Positions 43,179-51,225 of a DNA stretch of 64,000 nt are shown here, piece after piece. The translations under genes were made by a program, and so were the position numbers. How positions within the stretch are numbered: position 1 is the first letter of the stretch; each line of letters starts with the position of its first letter. The stretch covers positions 66,412 through 130,411 of the forward strand of contig DIMW01000002.1 of the NCBI GenBank assembly GCA_002425765.1, read 5' to 3'. Under the pieces are notes generated by a model. It saw nothing but the letters and a program-made list of their open reading frames with translations, made no database searches and had not been told where the DNA came from. Source of the DNA: Spirochaetaceae bacterium UBA5556. GTDB lineage: Bacteria; Spirochaetota; Spirochaetia; Treponematales; Rectinemataceae.

Positions 43179-44027
43179 TTAAAATCTGTGCGTCGCCTGC
43201 ATCGAGCGCTCCAGCGCGGCGATTGCACTGTCGAGATCGTGTGAAATGAGTACGTTGAAAAGAATATCGATGGCCGCGAGCTGACTGATCCTAGACAGTT
43301 CCGCAGCGCTTCGATAAATTCTTTCTACAGAAGGAATTTCAAAGATAAGATCTGAATGATCGCGCAGCCGGTTTGGGCCGGTCATGGTCATCGCGATGAG
43401 AAAGGTCCCCCGCGCTTTTGCCTGTGCCGCGACTTCTATCATCTCATTCGTCTCACCTGAATATGAAATGATAAAGGCGATATCTTGCGGGCGAAGAGAA
43501 CATGCGGCCGCGATCTGCGCATGAGTATCGAAGAGATATGAGCTGGGTATGCCGATCCGCGTCAGTTTTTGATGCAAGTCCAAGGCCACAAGCCCCGAAG
43601 CGCCAATGCCGAAAATTGCAACCATGCCAGCTGTCCGGATCCGTTCGGCCGCTTCTTCCACGACCTTGGGGTCAAGCGTCTGCGCGAGAGCGCCCATCGT
43701 GCGCCGTACGGCTTCGGTCATATCATGCAGCGCACGGGCACCCGGCGTCTGGGATTCAAGCTCCAAATCGGGCAGATATTTTTCTCCCCAACCCTGATAC
43801 ACATCCTTTGCAAGCCATATCTTAAAATCGGCATATTTCCCCGCGCCTATGTGCTTGCAAAACCGAACGACCGCGGCAGGACTTGTTCCCGCCTGACGGG
43901 CCAATTCGCTTATATTGAGGTGCAGCACCTTTTGCGGAGACACTTGTATAAATGCCGCGATCTTGCGTTCTTTCTCCGCGAGATCCGGCATTGCCGCAAC
44001 AATGGTATCAAGCGCGCCCTGAGTCAT
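43179..44027 (-). CDS. murR: MurR/RpiR-family regulator
   Basis: 282 residues. N-terminal RpiR helix-turn-helix: NISELARQAGTSPAAVVRFCKHIGAGKYADFK (about 38-70). C-terminal SIS sugar-phosphate-binding domain: GIGASGLVALDLHQKL and FIISYSGETNEMIEVA. The ATG overlaps the murQ stop by four bases. The cluster suggests it senses MurNAc 6-phosphate or a related amino-sugar phosphate and controls the divergent genes. The name murR rests on the neighbour murQ. Confidence 0.83.
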   Translation of the reverse strand: MTQGALDTIVAAMPDLAEKERKIAAFIQVSPQKVLHLNISELARQAGTSPAAVVRFCKHIGAGKYADFKIWLAKDVYQGWGEKYLPDLELESQTPGARALHDMTEAVRRTMGALAQTLDPKVVEEAAERIRTAGMVAIFGIGASGLVALDLHQKLTRIGIPSSYLFDTHAQIAAACSLRPQDIAFIISYSGETNEMIEVAAQAKARGTFLIAMTMTGPNRLRDHSDLIFEIPSVERIYRSAAELSRISQLAAIDILFNVLISHDLDSAIAALERSMQATHRF

Positions 44028-44962
44028 TTTGATTTCTTCTCCGTGGAATACATCCGCATTGCCTCGGAGAGGCGTCCCTGCCCACGTTGGAGAAGGACGC
44101 CGGCCTCCATGGCGCCGATGCCAAGCGCGATCATGAGAATCGCGATCTTCGGCTTACCCCCCGAGGCCAAAAACACCGCCTCGGCCTCATCCTTTGTACA
44201 GCCCGTCGCCTGGCGAATAAGACGCTTCGAACGCTCCACGAGTTTCCGGTTGACGGGCATCAAATCCACCATGAGATTACCATAAACTTTGCCTATGCGA
44301 ATCATGCTCGTGGTAGTGAGCATATTGAGCACAAGCTTCTGCGCCGTGCCCGCTTTCATGCGGGTGGAACCCGTAATGACTTCCGGCCCCACTTCAATGA
44401 GTATTTTGTGCTGGGCGATGCCGAAGGTCTTCGATTCGCGATTACAGGATATTGCGCCAACGCTAGCCCCCAAATCCTTCGCATATCGCATCGCGCCAAG
44501 CACGTAGGGCGCGGAACCGGAGGCGGTGATGCCCACAAGCACGTCTTTTGCGGAAAAATTGATATCGCGTAGCGCCTGCACTCCCCCCTCTGGCTCATCC
44601 TCAGCCCTTTCAATCGAGCTGCGCAGGGCGGAGTCCCCCCCCGCGATGAGGCCTACGACCATTCCTGGCTGAACACCAAATGTCGGCGGGCACTCGGACG
44701 CATCGAGGACGCCTAGCCTTCCAGATGTCCCGGCACCAATATATACGAGCCTTCCGTCACTGGTAAATGCATGGACAATATCTTCGACCAGAGCCGCGAT
44801 ATTCGGCAACGCCTTTTCTATCGCGAACGGCACGCCCTTGTCTTCCTCATTTATTATGCGCAGGATATCCATCACCGGGAGAGCGTCGATATTCGCGGAA
44901 CGCGCGTTGCGCGATTCCGTGGTCGCGTGCTCCAGGGAATCATCGATCGAATGAATGTCCAT
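44024..44962 (-). CDS. murQ: N-acetylmuramic acid 6-phosphate etherase
   Basis: 312 residues, full family length. SIS-type core with YIGAGTSGRLGVLDASECPPTFG holding the catalytic Glu region, GITASGSAPYV, and the EVITGSTRMKAGTAQKLVLNML signature. A C-terminal UBA-like helical end is present. MurQ cleaves the D-lactyl ether of MurNAc 6-phosphate, giving GlcNAc 6-phosphate and D-lactate, in the cytoplasm. Its start lies 23 bases inside the end of the SGNH gene, so translation is probably coupled. Confidence 0.93.
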   Translation of the reverse strand: MDIHSIDDSLEHATTESRNARSANIDALPVMDILRIINEEDKGVPFAIEKALPNIAALVEDIVHAFTSDGRLVYIGAGTSGRLGVLDASECPPTFGVQPGMVVGLIAGGDSALRSSIERAEDEPEGGVQALRDINFSAKDVLVGITASGSAPYVLGAMRYAKDLGASVGAISCNRESKTFGIAQHKILIEVGPEVITGSTRMKAGTAQKLVLNMLTTTSMIRIGKVYGNLMVDLMPVNRKLVERSKRLIRQATGCTKDEAEAVFLASGGKPKIAILMIALGIGAMEAGVLLQRGQGRLSEAMRMYSTEKKSK

Positions 44963-45629
44963 GTGTGGTCCTTTCCTTCAGAATTGGGGCAAGATAACGC
45001 GCGAGGGCCCGGCCAAGGTCCCTGTGGGACTCGGCGGAAAAATGCAATCCGTCTATGGGGCTGCTTGAGATGATCTGACCAGAGTCAAAGAACAGACAGT
45101 CTTTTTCTTCGGCAACCTTCCGGAATACTTCCGCAAAGTTCTTCGACTTTTCGGGAGCGCCGATGAAACTCTCGGGAGTACCTTGGACGGAAAGTATGGG
45201 TGGGGGAGCGACTATCAGGATGCCAGGCGCATATTCCCCCCTCTGCCCAAACGGAAATCCCCTGACTTCATCGACAAGCACGCCCAGCCCCAGGCCTATA
45301 TCATAGGCGGGCGCGGAGAAGCGACATTTCGCGTCATTGGTCCCCAGCATGATAATAAGCAGGTCGAGCGGAATATGCGTCTCAAGCAGCGCGGACAGGA
45401 AACCTGCGCCTTTTCTGAAGGCGGTTATCGGATCGTCGAAAACCGTCGTTCTTCCCGGTAGCCCTTCCTCAATGACAATCCAGCTCTCGGGAAGATTGTC
45501 TTTCATGACGGCGGGCCATCGGCTTTCCGGGGGATACCGAAAACCGTTTTTCGGATTATATCCCCATGTATTTGAGTCTCCGTAACATAAAATTCTATGC
45601 GTTCCCGGCCCGGACGGGGAAATAGGCAA
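44940..45629 (-). CDS. SGNH/GDSL hydrolase
   Basis: 229 residues from a TTG start at 45629, chosen because GAGGAGG lies five bases before it and the frame further upstream has no homology. The SGNH blocks are CYGDSNTWGYN (Ser nucleophile), the GLPGRTT Gly, LGTNDAK (Asn) and SPIDGLHFS (Asp-His pair). No signal peptide is seen. In this cluster it could remove an O-acetyl or other ester from an imported amino sugar; that is inference. It is the first gene of the murQ-murR operon and overlaps murQ by 23 bases. Confidence 0.8.
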   Translation of the reverse strand: MPISPSGPGTHRILCYGDSNTWGYNPKNGFRYPPESRWPAVMKDNLPESWIVIEEGLPGRTTVFDDPITAFRKGAGFLSALLETHIPLDLLIIMLGTNDAKCRFSAPAYDIGLGLGVLVDEVRGFPFGQRGEYAPGILIVAPPPILSVQGTPESFIGAPEKSKNFAEVFRKVAEEKDCLFFDSGQIISSSPIDGLHFSAESHRDLGRALARYLAPILKERTTHGHSFDR

Positions 45630-45738
45630 GACATCCTCCTCTTTCGCGCCATTCTCGCAATCCCGCAGCAGCCTGTGGATTGTCAAAGGCCCTTTTTTAT
45701 CAATATATCATGCCCGGATTCCAAAATAAAGCATGGGG

Positions 45739-45753
45739 TGAAATTTTTTTTCA
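45739..45753. promoter_or_regulatory. Candidate MurR operator
   Basis: TGAAA, five T, TTTCA: a two-fold symmetric site in the middle of the divergent region between the SGNH gene and the sugar-binding protein gene, 20 bases before the -35 box of the latter. RpiR-family proteins bind such symmetric AT-rich sites. Confidence 0.35.
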
Positions 45754-45773
45754 ATCTTATTCCATTTTTGTTA

Positions 45774-45801
45774 TTGACATCTAAAAAATACCCTATAAAA
45801 T
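45774..45801 (+). promoter_or_regulatory. Promoter of the sugar ABC operon
   Basis: TTGACA, 16 bases, TAAAAT; the transcription start would be near 45808. A perfect -35 box. Confidence 0.6.
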
Positions 45802-45843
45802 GAAAATATCTTTTACTACTCGAGCTATTTTTTAGGAGGTTGT

Positions 45844-47091
45844 ATGAAAAAAGCGAAATGGCTCTTTGCTCTTGCCATTGCGGTATTGATGGCACTTCCC
45901 CTCGCGGCTCAGAAAACCGAACTCACGTTCTGGACCTGGCGGCCTGAAGATACGGAGAAATACGAGAAGCTTCTCGCAACTTTCGAAAAGCAGAATCCTG
46001 GCATTACGGTCAAGATAAGCGCTTTCAAGAATACCGAATATAATACCATTTTGTCCGCGGCGCTTTCGGGCGGCTCCGGCCCCGATGTGTTCCAGAGCAG
46101 GGCCTACGGCGGGCTTGAGACCTTCGCACAGTCCGGCTATATGGAAAGCCTTGAAAAATGGGTGCCCGAGCTGAAGAACTTCAACAAGGACGTATTGAGG
46201 GGCGCGACGTCAGTCAAAGACGGCAAGGTCTACGGCGTTCCATTTGCGTCCCAGACTCTTTTCGTGTTCTACAATAAGCAGATATATAAAGAACTGGGCC
46301 TGAAGGTTCCGGAGACTTGGGACGAGTTCCTCGCGAATTGTGCGGCGGTCAAGAAAGCGGGCTATCAGCCTCTGGCGAACGGCGGTAAGGAAGGCTGGAC
46401 GCTGGAAGTGATGATGGGATCGCTGTGCCCGAACTTCTACGGGGCGAACGATTTTTACGACGCTGTCGTCGCGGGCAAGACGACTTTCCAGGACCCGCGC
46501 TTCGTCTCCGCGATCGCGAAGCTCAAGGAGCTCACCCCTTATATGCCCGACCTGTACATGGGCGTAAGCTATACGGATATGCAGTCGGCGTTCATCAACG
46601 AGACGGCGGCCCACTTTATCGGAGGTTCCTTCGAGGCCGGCTATTTCGCGTCGCAGAATCCCAAGCTGGACTTCGATGTGTTCCCAGGGCCAACCGCCAA
46701 AAAGGGCGATCCTCACTATGTTTCGATCTATGCCGACGGGAATTTCAGTATGAACGCGGCCTCCAAGCAGAAGGAAACCGCCGCGAAACTGCTCAAGTTC
46801 TTCGCGGGTAAGGAGACGGGAGATTTCTTCATCCGCGAGCTCCAGCAGGTCTCAGCGGTCCCCGGCGCCGACACGAGCGCGTCGCCGTATATCACGAAGG
46901 TCCTTTCGTTCCAGAAATACAGCACGCCCTATATCTTCCTCGTAGGTTTCAGGTATAATCAGCCGACGGGCTCGACGCTCATACAGGCTGCCCTGCAGGG
47001 ATTCCTGGCCGGCAAGATCGATGCAGCGGAAGTGTGCAAGCAGGTTCAGGAAGGAATCGCCACATATTACGAACCGTTCAAGAAAAAATAA
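45844..47091 (+). CDS. Sugar ABC transporter substrate-binding protein (family 1)
   Basis: 415 residues with a signal peptide (MKKAKWLFALAIAVLMALPLAAQ). SBP_bac_1 pattern: LTFWTWRPEDTEKYEKLLATFEKQNPGI, then LSGGSGPDVFQSRAY and VPETWDEFLANCAAVK. It binds a sugar or oligosaccharide outside the membrane. AGGAGG lies five bases before the ATG. Its neighbours (MurQ, AGE epimerase, BadF kinase) point to an amino sugar such as MurNAc, GlcNAc or a muropeptide sugar. The ligand is not proven. Confidence 0.9.
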   Translation: MKKAKWLFALAIAVLMALPLAAQKTELTFWTWRPEDTEKYEKLLATFEKQNPGITVKISAFKNTEYNTILSAALSGGSGPDVFQSRAYGGLETFAQSGYMESLEKWVPELKNFNKDVLRGATSVKDGKVYGVPFASQTLFVFYNKQIYKELGLKVPETWDEFLANCAAVKKAGYQPLANGGKEGWTLEVMMGSLCPNFYGANDFYDAVVAGKTTFQDPRFVSAIAKLKELTPYMPDLYMGVSYTDMQSAFINETAAHFIGGSFEAGYFASQNPKLDFDVFPGPTAKKGDPHYVSIYADGNFSMNAASKQKETAAKLLKFFAGKETGDFFIRELQQVSAVPGADTSASPYITKVLSFQKYSTPYIFLVGFRYNQPTGSTLIQAALQGFLAGKIDAAEVCKQVQEGIATYYEPFKKK

Positions 47092-47106
47092 TTGACTGGA
47101 CCATTT

Positions 47107-47146
47107 CGGGCACCCCGGCCTTTCGTCGAGCGGGGTGCCCGAGTTT
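47107..47146 (+). terminator. Intercistronic hairpin after the binding-protein gene
   Basis: Perfect eleven-base arms CGGGCACCCCG/CGGGGTGCCCG, 13-base loop, then a short TTTT. It probably stops some transcripts or protects the 3' end of the first cistron, so that the binding protein outnumbers the permeases. Confidence 0.65.
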
Positions 47147-47188
47147 TATGCCGAGAGTTGGACTATCATTAAGCAGGTGGATGTTCCG

Positions 47189-48100
47189 ATGAACAAAAGA
47201 ACCGCGGAAAGACGATGGATTCTCTTTTTTATCTCTCCGGCGCTCGCCGTCGTCTTCGTCATCATCCTTTTACCTCTCTTCATGTCGCTGTTCAACAGCC
47301 TTTTTTCCTGGAAACAGCTGATACGGCAGGATTTCATCGGCCTCGAGAATTTCCGGAAGGTGTTCTTTACAGAGCCTTACAAAACAAGATTCTTCAACGC
47401 CCTTAAAAATAACGGACTCTGGTTCATTATCACGATGCTTATTCAGAATGTCGGCGGGCTTCTCATCGGCTATTTCCTCTCCCGCAGGGTATGGGCCCAC
47501 GAATTCTATAAAAGAGTAATATTCATCCCCGTCCTTTTTTCGATTGTCGCCGTGGGATTTCTGTGGAGCCTCTACCTGAGGCCCAACGGGCTTGTCAACG
47601 GATTCCTGAAGATTGTCGGATTGCCACAACTGACGCGGGCATGGCTGGGCGACGAGAGCATAGCCACCTTCTCCATCATATTCGTCAACATATGGAGATG
47701 GATCGGCTTCCCCAGCCTGGTCTTCCTCGCCGCGATCGACAATGTGCCCATGGATTGCCTGGAAGCCGCGTGGCTGGACGGCGCCACCGACCGGAGGGTG
47801 TTCTTCAAGGTCATTCTGCCGCTCATCGTGCCGTCCATTCTGATCATTACCGTGCTGACCATTATCGGGAGCCTCAATGTATTCGAGCAGATCTACACGA
47901 TGGCCGGGCTCGACGGTGCTCCGAATTTCTCGACCGACACCATAGGGACGCTTTTCTACAGAACGGCATTCGGTTCGGTCGACTCGGGCAACCCCGAGAT
48001 CGGCATCGGCTCGGCGATAGGCGTCATCATATACCTGCTGACCTTCCTGGCCTCGGTCGCTTCGATTGTGGGGCTCGGGAAGAAGGAGGTCGAGCTATGA
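47189..48100 (+). CDS. Sugar ABC transporter permease (MalF type)
   Basis: 303 residues, six helices, N terminus RRWILFFISPALAVVFVIILLP. The EAA loop reads CLEAAWLDGATDRRVFFKVILPLIVP. The start is the ATG at 47189 with AGGTGG about eight bases upstream. It pairs with the next gene, whose start it overlaps. No ATPase gene is present in the cluster, so a shared MsmX-type ATPase encoded elsewhere is likely. Confidence 0.9.
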   Translation: MNKRTAERRWILFFISPALAVVFVIILLPLFMSLFNSLFSWKQLIRQDFIGLENFRKVFFTEPYKTRFFNALKNNGLWFIITMLIQNVGGLLIGYFLSRRVWAHEFYKRVIFIPVLFSIVAVGFLWSLYLRPNGLVNGFLKIVGLPQLTRAWLGDESIATFSIIFVNIWRWIGFPSLVFLAAIDNVPMDCLEAAWLDGATDRRVFFKVILPLIVPSILIITVLTIIGSLNVFEQIYTMAGLDGAPNFSTDTIGTLFYRTAFGSVDSGNPEIGIGSAIGVIIYLLTFLASVASIVGLGKKEVEL

Positions 48101-48951
48101 TCTCCGATCTCAGACTCAAAAATGCCACTCCCGGCAAAAAGATACTTATCATTTTCGTCCAGGTCGCGTTTATATGCTATTCTCTCATCATCTTCTACCC
48201 GCTTTTCAACATGATAATGTCCTCATTCAAGTCGACCAGGGACATCCTGCGATTCCCCTTCGCGCTTCCCCAGAAGCTCGACTTCTCAAGCTATAAAACC
48301 GTCTGGGTGGACAGAGGATTCGGACGGTTCTTTTTCAACAGCGTGTGGATGACCACAGTGTCCATGATTTTCGTGCTGCTGTTCGGATCTATGGCCGCAT
48401 ACGGCGTCTCGCGCTACGTATACCGGATGAGGACCGCCGTATACATGCTTTTTCTCTCCGGAATCATGCTTCCGTTGAAGGCCGCCATCATCCCGCTCTT
48501 CATGCTCATGAAAAAACTGGGGTTCGTGGACAAGCCGATCTCCGTCATTCTGATCTTCATCGCGATGGGTCTGCCCTCGACCATATTCATACTGTCGGGA
48601 TTCATGAAGACGATTCCCAAGGACCTTGAGTACGCCGCCCGCATCGATGGCTGCAATGACTGGATGATCTATCGCAAGGTGATCATGCCGGTCATCGCAC
48701 CGGCCATCGCGCTCGTGACAATCTACAACGCGGTCCCGATCTGGAACGACTTTTTCTTTCCGCTTGTCTTCCTGCAGAATCCGAAATACAAACCGCTACC
48801 GCTGGGGCTAACCAATTTTTTCGGACAGTACAGCACGGACTGGAGCCTTCTCTTTACGGCCCTGACCATCGCCATACTGCCAGTCCTGATTCTGTACATC
48901 TTCATGGCGAAGAATTTCATCAAGGGCATGACGGCGGGGGCGGTAAAGTAA
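48097..48951 (+). CDS. Sugar ABC transporter permease (MalG type)
   Basis: 284 residues, six helices. The EAA loop is LEYAARIDGCNDWMIYRKVIMPVIAP, and the family marker FYPLFNMIMSSFKS lies near the N terminus. AAGGAGG is seven bases before the ATG, which overlaps the preceding stop as ATGA. It forms the second half of the channel. Confidence 0.91.
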   Translation: MISDLRLKNATPGKKILIIFVQVAFICYSLIIFYPLFNMIMSSFKSTRDILRFPFALPQKLDFSSYKTVWVDRGFGRFFFNSVWMTTVSMIFVLLFGSMAAYGVSRYVYRMRTAVYMLFLSGIMLPLKAAIIPLFMLMKKLGFVDKPISVILIFIAMGLPSTIFILSGFMKTIPKDLEYAARIDGCNDWMIYRKVIMPVIAPAIALVTIYNAVPIWNDFFFPLVFLQNPKYKPLPLGLTNFFGQYSTDWSLLFTALTIAILPVLILYIFMAKNFIKGMTAGAVK

Positions 48952-49018
48952 CCGCGCCGGACTCCACGTCCGGAGTAGCAATGCCATCCATATCGCTTTC
49001 ATATGCCAGGAGAATAAT

Positions 49019-50212
49019 ATGACCGAGGTTGAAAAAAACTCGATTTCCCGGGAGTTTGAAAAAGAGCTCCTGGACAATATCGTCCCATTCTGGGAAAAAT
49101 TCAGCATCGACGGAGAGGCCGGCGGTTATTTCTCCTGTCTCGGCAGAGACGGAACCATATTCGACACCGACAAGTTCCTGTGGATGCAGGGGCGCGAGCT
49201 GTGGTGCTGGTCGCATCTGTATCGGACGACAGACCGGAAAACGCAGTGGCTGGAGATGGCCGCGCGGGGCGCCGAATTTGTCCGCAAGTTCGGCAAGGCG
49301 CCCAACGGCGATTATTATTTCTCCCTTGACAGGCGGGGGGTGCCGCTCGTTCAGCCCTACAACATCTTCTCCGACTGTTTCTGCGCCGCGGGGCTCGCGG
49401 AATATGGCAGGATATCGGGGGCTTCATGGGCCATCGAGAGCTCTCTCGAAACGTGGCGCCGGATTCAGGAGCGTAAGTCGAACCCCAAGGGGGTCTGGAC
49501 GAAACAGATAGGCGAGAACAGGCCCGTCCGCGCCATGGCGCTGCCCATGATCCAGCTCTGGCTCAGCCAGGTGTTCGATGGGCTCATCCAGGCCAACGCG
49601 CTGATTCCCATTGTCGCCGGGAGTGTACGATCGATACTCACACTGCACATAGACCGGCAGAAAAAAGTGGTCTTCGAAAGAATGCTGCCTGATGGAAGCC
49701 ATCCCCAGGGAATGGAAGGAAGACTGCTTTCGCCTGGGCACGCTCTCGAGACGCTATGGTTTACGCTCAATGCCATCAATACATATGGAGATGACGCCCT
49801 CTCCCTGACAAACTTCGGTGTGGAAGAGGCCAGCTCGCTGCTCACGGAGGCCATGCTCTGGACCATAGAGAGGGGCTGGGACTCCAGCTACGGCGGCATC
49901 TACTATTATCTTGACTATGAGGGCTTTCCTCCGGAAAAGCTGGAGTGGGATATGAAGCTCTGGTGGGTTCACGCAGAGGCTCTCTGCGCATTCCTTCTGG
50001 CCTACAAAACGACAGGGAACAAGAAATTCTCCGACTGGTTCGAAATAATTAAGACCTGGACTTGGGATCACTTCAGAGATCCTGAGTTTGGAGAGTGGTT
50101 CGGCTATCTCCACAGGGACGGCACTCCCTCGCTGCTTCAGAAAGGGGGAAAATGGAAGGGAATGTTCCATATTCCACGCGCGCTCATTGAATGCATGAAG
50201 ATGTGCAATTAA
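49019..50212 (+). CDS. AGE-family sugar epimerase (N-acylglucosamine 2-epimerase type)
   Basis: 397 residues with the (alpha/alpha)6 barrel pattern. Recognisable pieces are WMQGRELWCWSHLYR, GGYFSCLGRDG near the start, LLSPGHALETLWF with the catalytic His, DSSYGGIYYYLDYEG, and KLWWVHAEALCAFL with the second His. Members interconvert GlcNAc and ManNAc or epimerise other sugars. AGGAG precedes the ATG. In this cluster it could convert ManNAc, GlcNAc or a related sugar after import; the exact substrate is open. Confidence 0.85.
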   Translation: MTEVEKNSISREFEKELLDNIVPFWEKFSIDGEAGGYFSCLGRDGTIFDTDKFLWMQGRELWCWSHLYRTTDRKTQWLEMAARGAEFVRKFGKAPNGDYYFSLDRRGVPLVQPYNIFSDCFCAAGLAEYGRISGASWAIESSLETWRRIQERKSNPKGVWTKQIGENRPVRAMALPMIQLWLSQVFDGLIQANALIPIVAGSVRSILTLHIDRQKKVVFERMLPDGSHPQGMEGRLLSPGHALETLWFTLNAINTYGDDALSLTNFGVEEASSLLTEAMLWTIERGWDSSYGGIYYYLDYEGFPPEKLEWDMKLWWVHAEALCAFLLAYKTTGNKKFSDWFEIIKTWTWDHFRDPEFGEWFGYLHRDGTPSLLQKGGKWKGMFHIPRALIECMKMCN

Positions 50213-50225
50213 AATATTTCCGCAC

Positions 50226-50231
50226 TATAAT
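50226..50231 (+). promoter_or_regulatory. Possible internal -10 box before the kinase gene
   Basis: Perfect TATAAT with a weak -35 (GTGCAA, 17 bases upstream). It would give the kinase its own transcript with a leader of about 13 bases. Confidence 0.3.
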
Positions 50232-50250
50232 TCACCATGCAGGAGCCCCT

Positions 50251-51201
50251 ATGAATCAGCAGTGGATTTTTGGCATCGATGGCGGAGGAACGTCGACCCG
50301 GCTGAGGGTCGAGAGCTTAAAAAGAGAGTTTTTATATCAGGCGGAAGGGCCAAGCCTCAACCCGCGTTCGGTAGGTTGGAACGGTTCCCGCAAGACGCTT
50401 GAGGGGCTCTTTTCGGCGATGTACGCGGCGACTGGCCTGGATTCGGACAATTGCATGGCGGGCTTTGCCGGTGTGGCTGGCATCGACAGAAGCGAAGACA
50501 CGGGGACTATGCGTGGCATCATCCGCGACGCTGGGAAACTCGGCCCGGACACCAATGTGGAAGTGCGAAACGATTCGATTCCGGCGCTCGCGGGCGCCTT
50601 CGGTGAACTACGCGGCATTCTGCTGATCGCGGGGACGGGTTCCATCGCGGTGGGAGCGGACGGGGCGGGACGCATCATTCGCTCCGGAGGCTGGGGGCAC
50701 ATACTCGGCGATGAGGGATCGGCATACTGGGTCGGACTGCGCGCGCTCAATGCCGCGGCACGCTTTCACGACAGGCGGAGCCCGCAGACCGATCTTCTGG
50801 GGAGAGCGCTGGCCTATTTCGGCGAAAAAGAGCCTTTTTCGCTCATCCCTGCGGTCTATGAGCCTTTTGACAAGGCAAAAATAGCGGCGTTCGCACGCAT
50901 CGTGGCGGAAGAGCGCGATCGGGGCGATGAGGTCGCGGAACAGATTTTCAAGAATGCCGCCGAAGAACTGGCGCTGCTCGCCATCTCTGTCGCGACTCGG
51001 CTCGGAGAGACGCAATCCGGTGGGCGCATCGCCTTTGCGGGTGGTTTCCTTGCCAACAATGAGCGGTTATGGCACGATACCGAAGCGCGGATTCTCTCCG
51101 TATTGCCGCGCCACCGAATAGTTTCGCCACAGGCGGACGCGACGGCGGGAGCCTGTCTACTCGCTCTAACCAATGCCGGACAGAGAAGAGACCTGGACTA
51201 G
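50251..51201 (+). CDS. BadF/BcrA-family amino-sugar kinase
   Basis: 316 residues. Actin-like ATPase fold: phosphate-1 motif FGIDGGGTSTRLRV, the EVRNDSIPALAGAF catalytic Asp region, phosphate-2 ILLIAGTGSIAVGAD, then the GGWGHILGDEGSAYW motif and the adenosine motif IAFAGGFLANN. Family members include GlcNAc kinase and the clostridial MurNAc/GlcNAc kinase MurK. With MurQ nearby, a MurK-like role is attractive: phosphorylate imported MurNAc so that MurQ can act. GGAG is five bases before the ATG at 50251; an upstream in-frame ATG overlaps the epimerase gene and is unlikely. Confidence 0.83.
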   Translation: MNQQWIFGIDGGGTSTRLRVESLKREFLYQAEGPSLNPRSVGWNGSRKTLEGLFSAMYAATGLDSDNCMAGFAGVAGIDRSEDTGTMRGIIRDAGKLGPDTNVEVRNDSIPALAGAFGELRGILLIAGTGSIAVGADGAGRIIRSGGWGHILGDEGSAYWVGLRALNAAARFHDRRSPQTDLLGRALAYFGEKEPFSLIPAVYEPFDKAKIAAFARIVAEERDRGDEVAEQIFKNAAEELALLAISVATRLGETQSGGRIAFAGGFLANNERLWHDTEARILSVLPRHRIVSPQADATAGACLLALTNAGQRRDLD

Positions 51202-51225
51202 AGCAGCCAGTGATGGGAACCCGCG

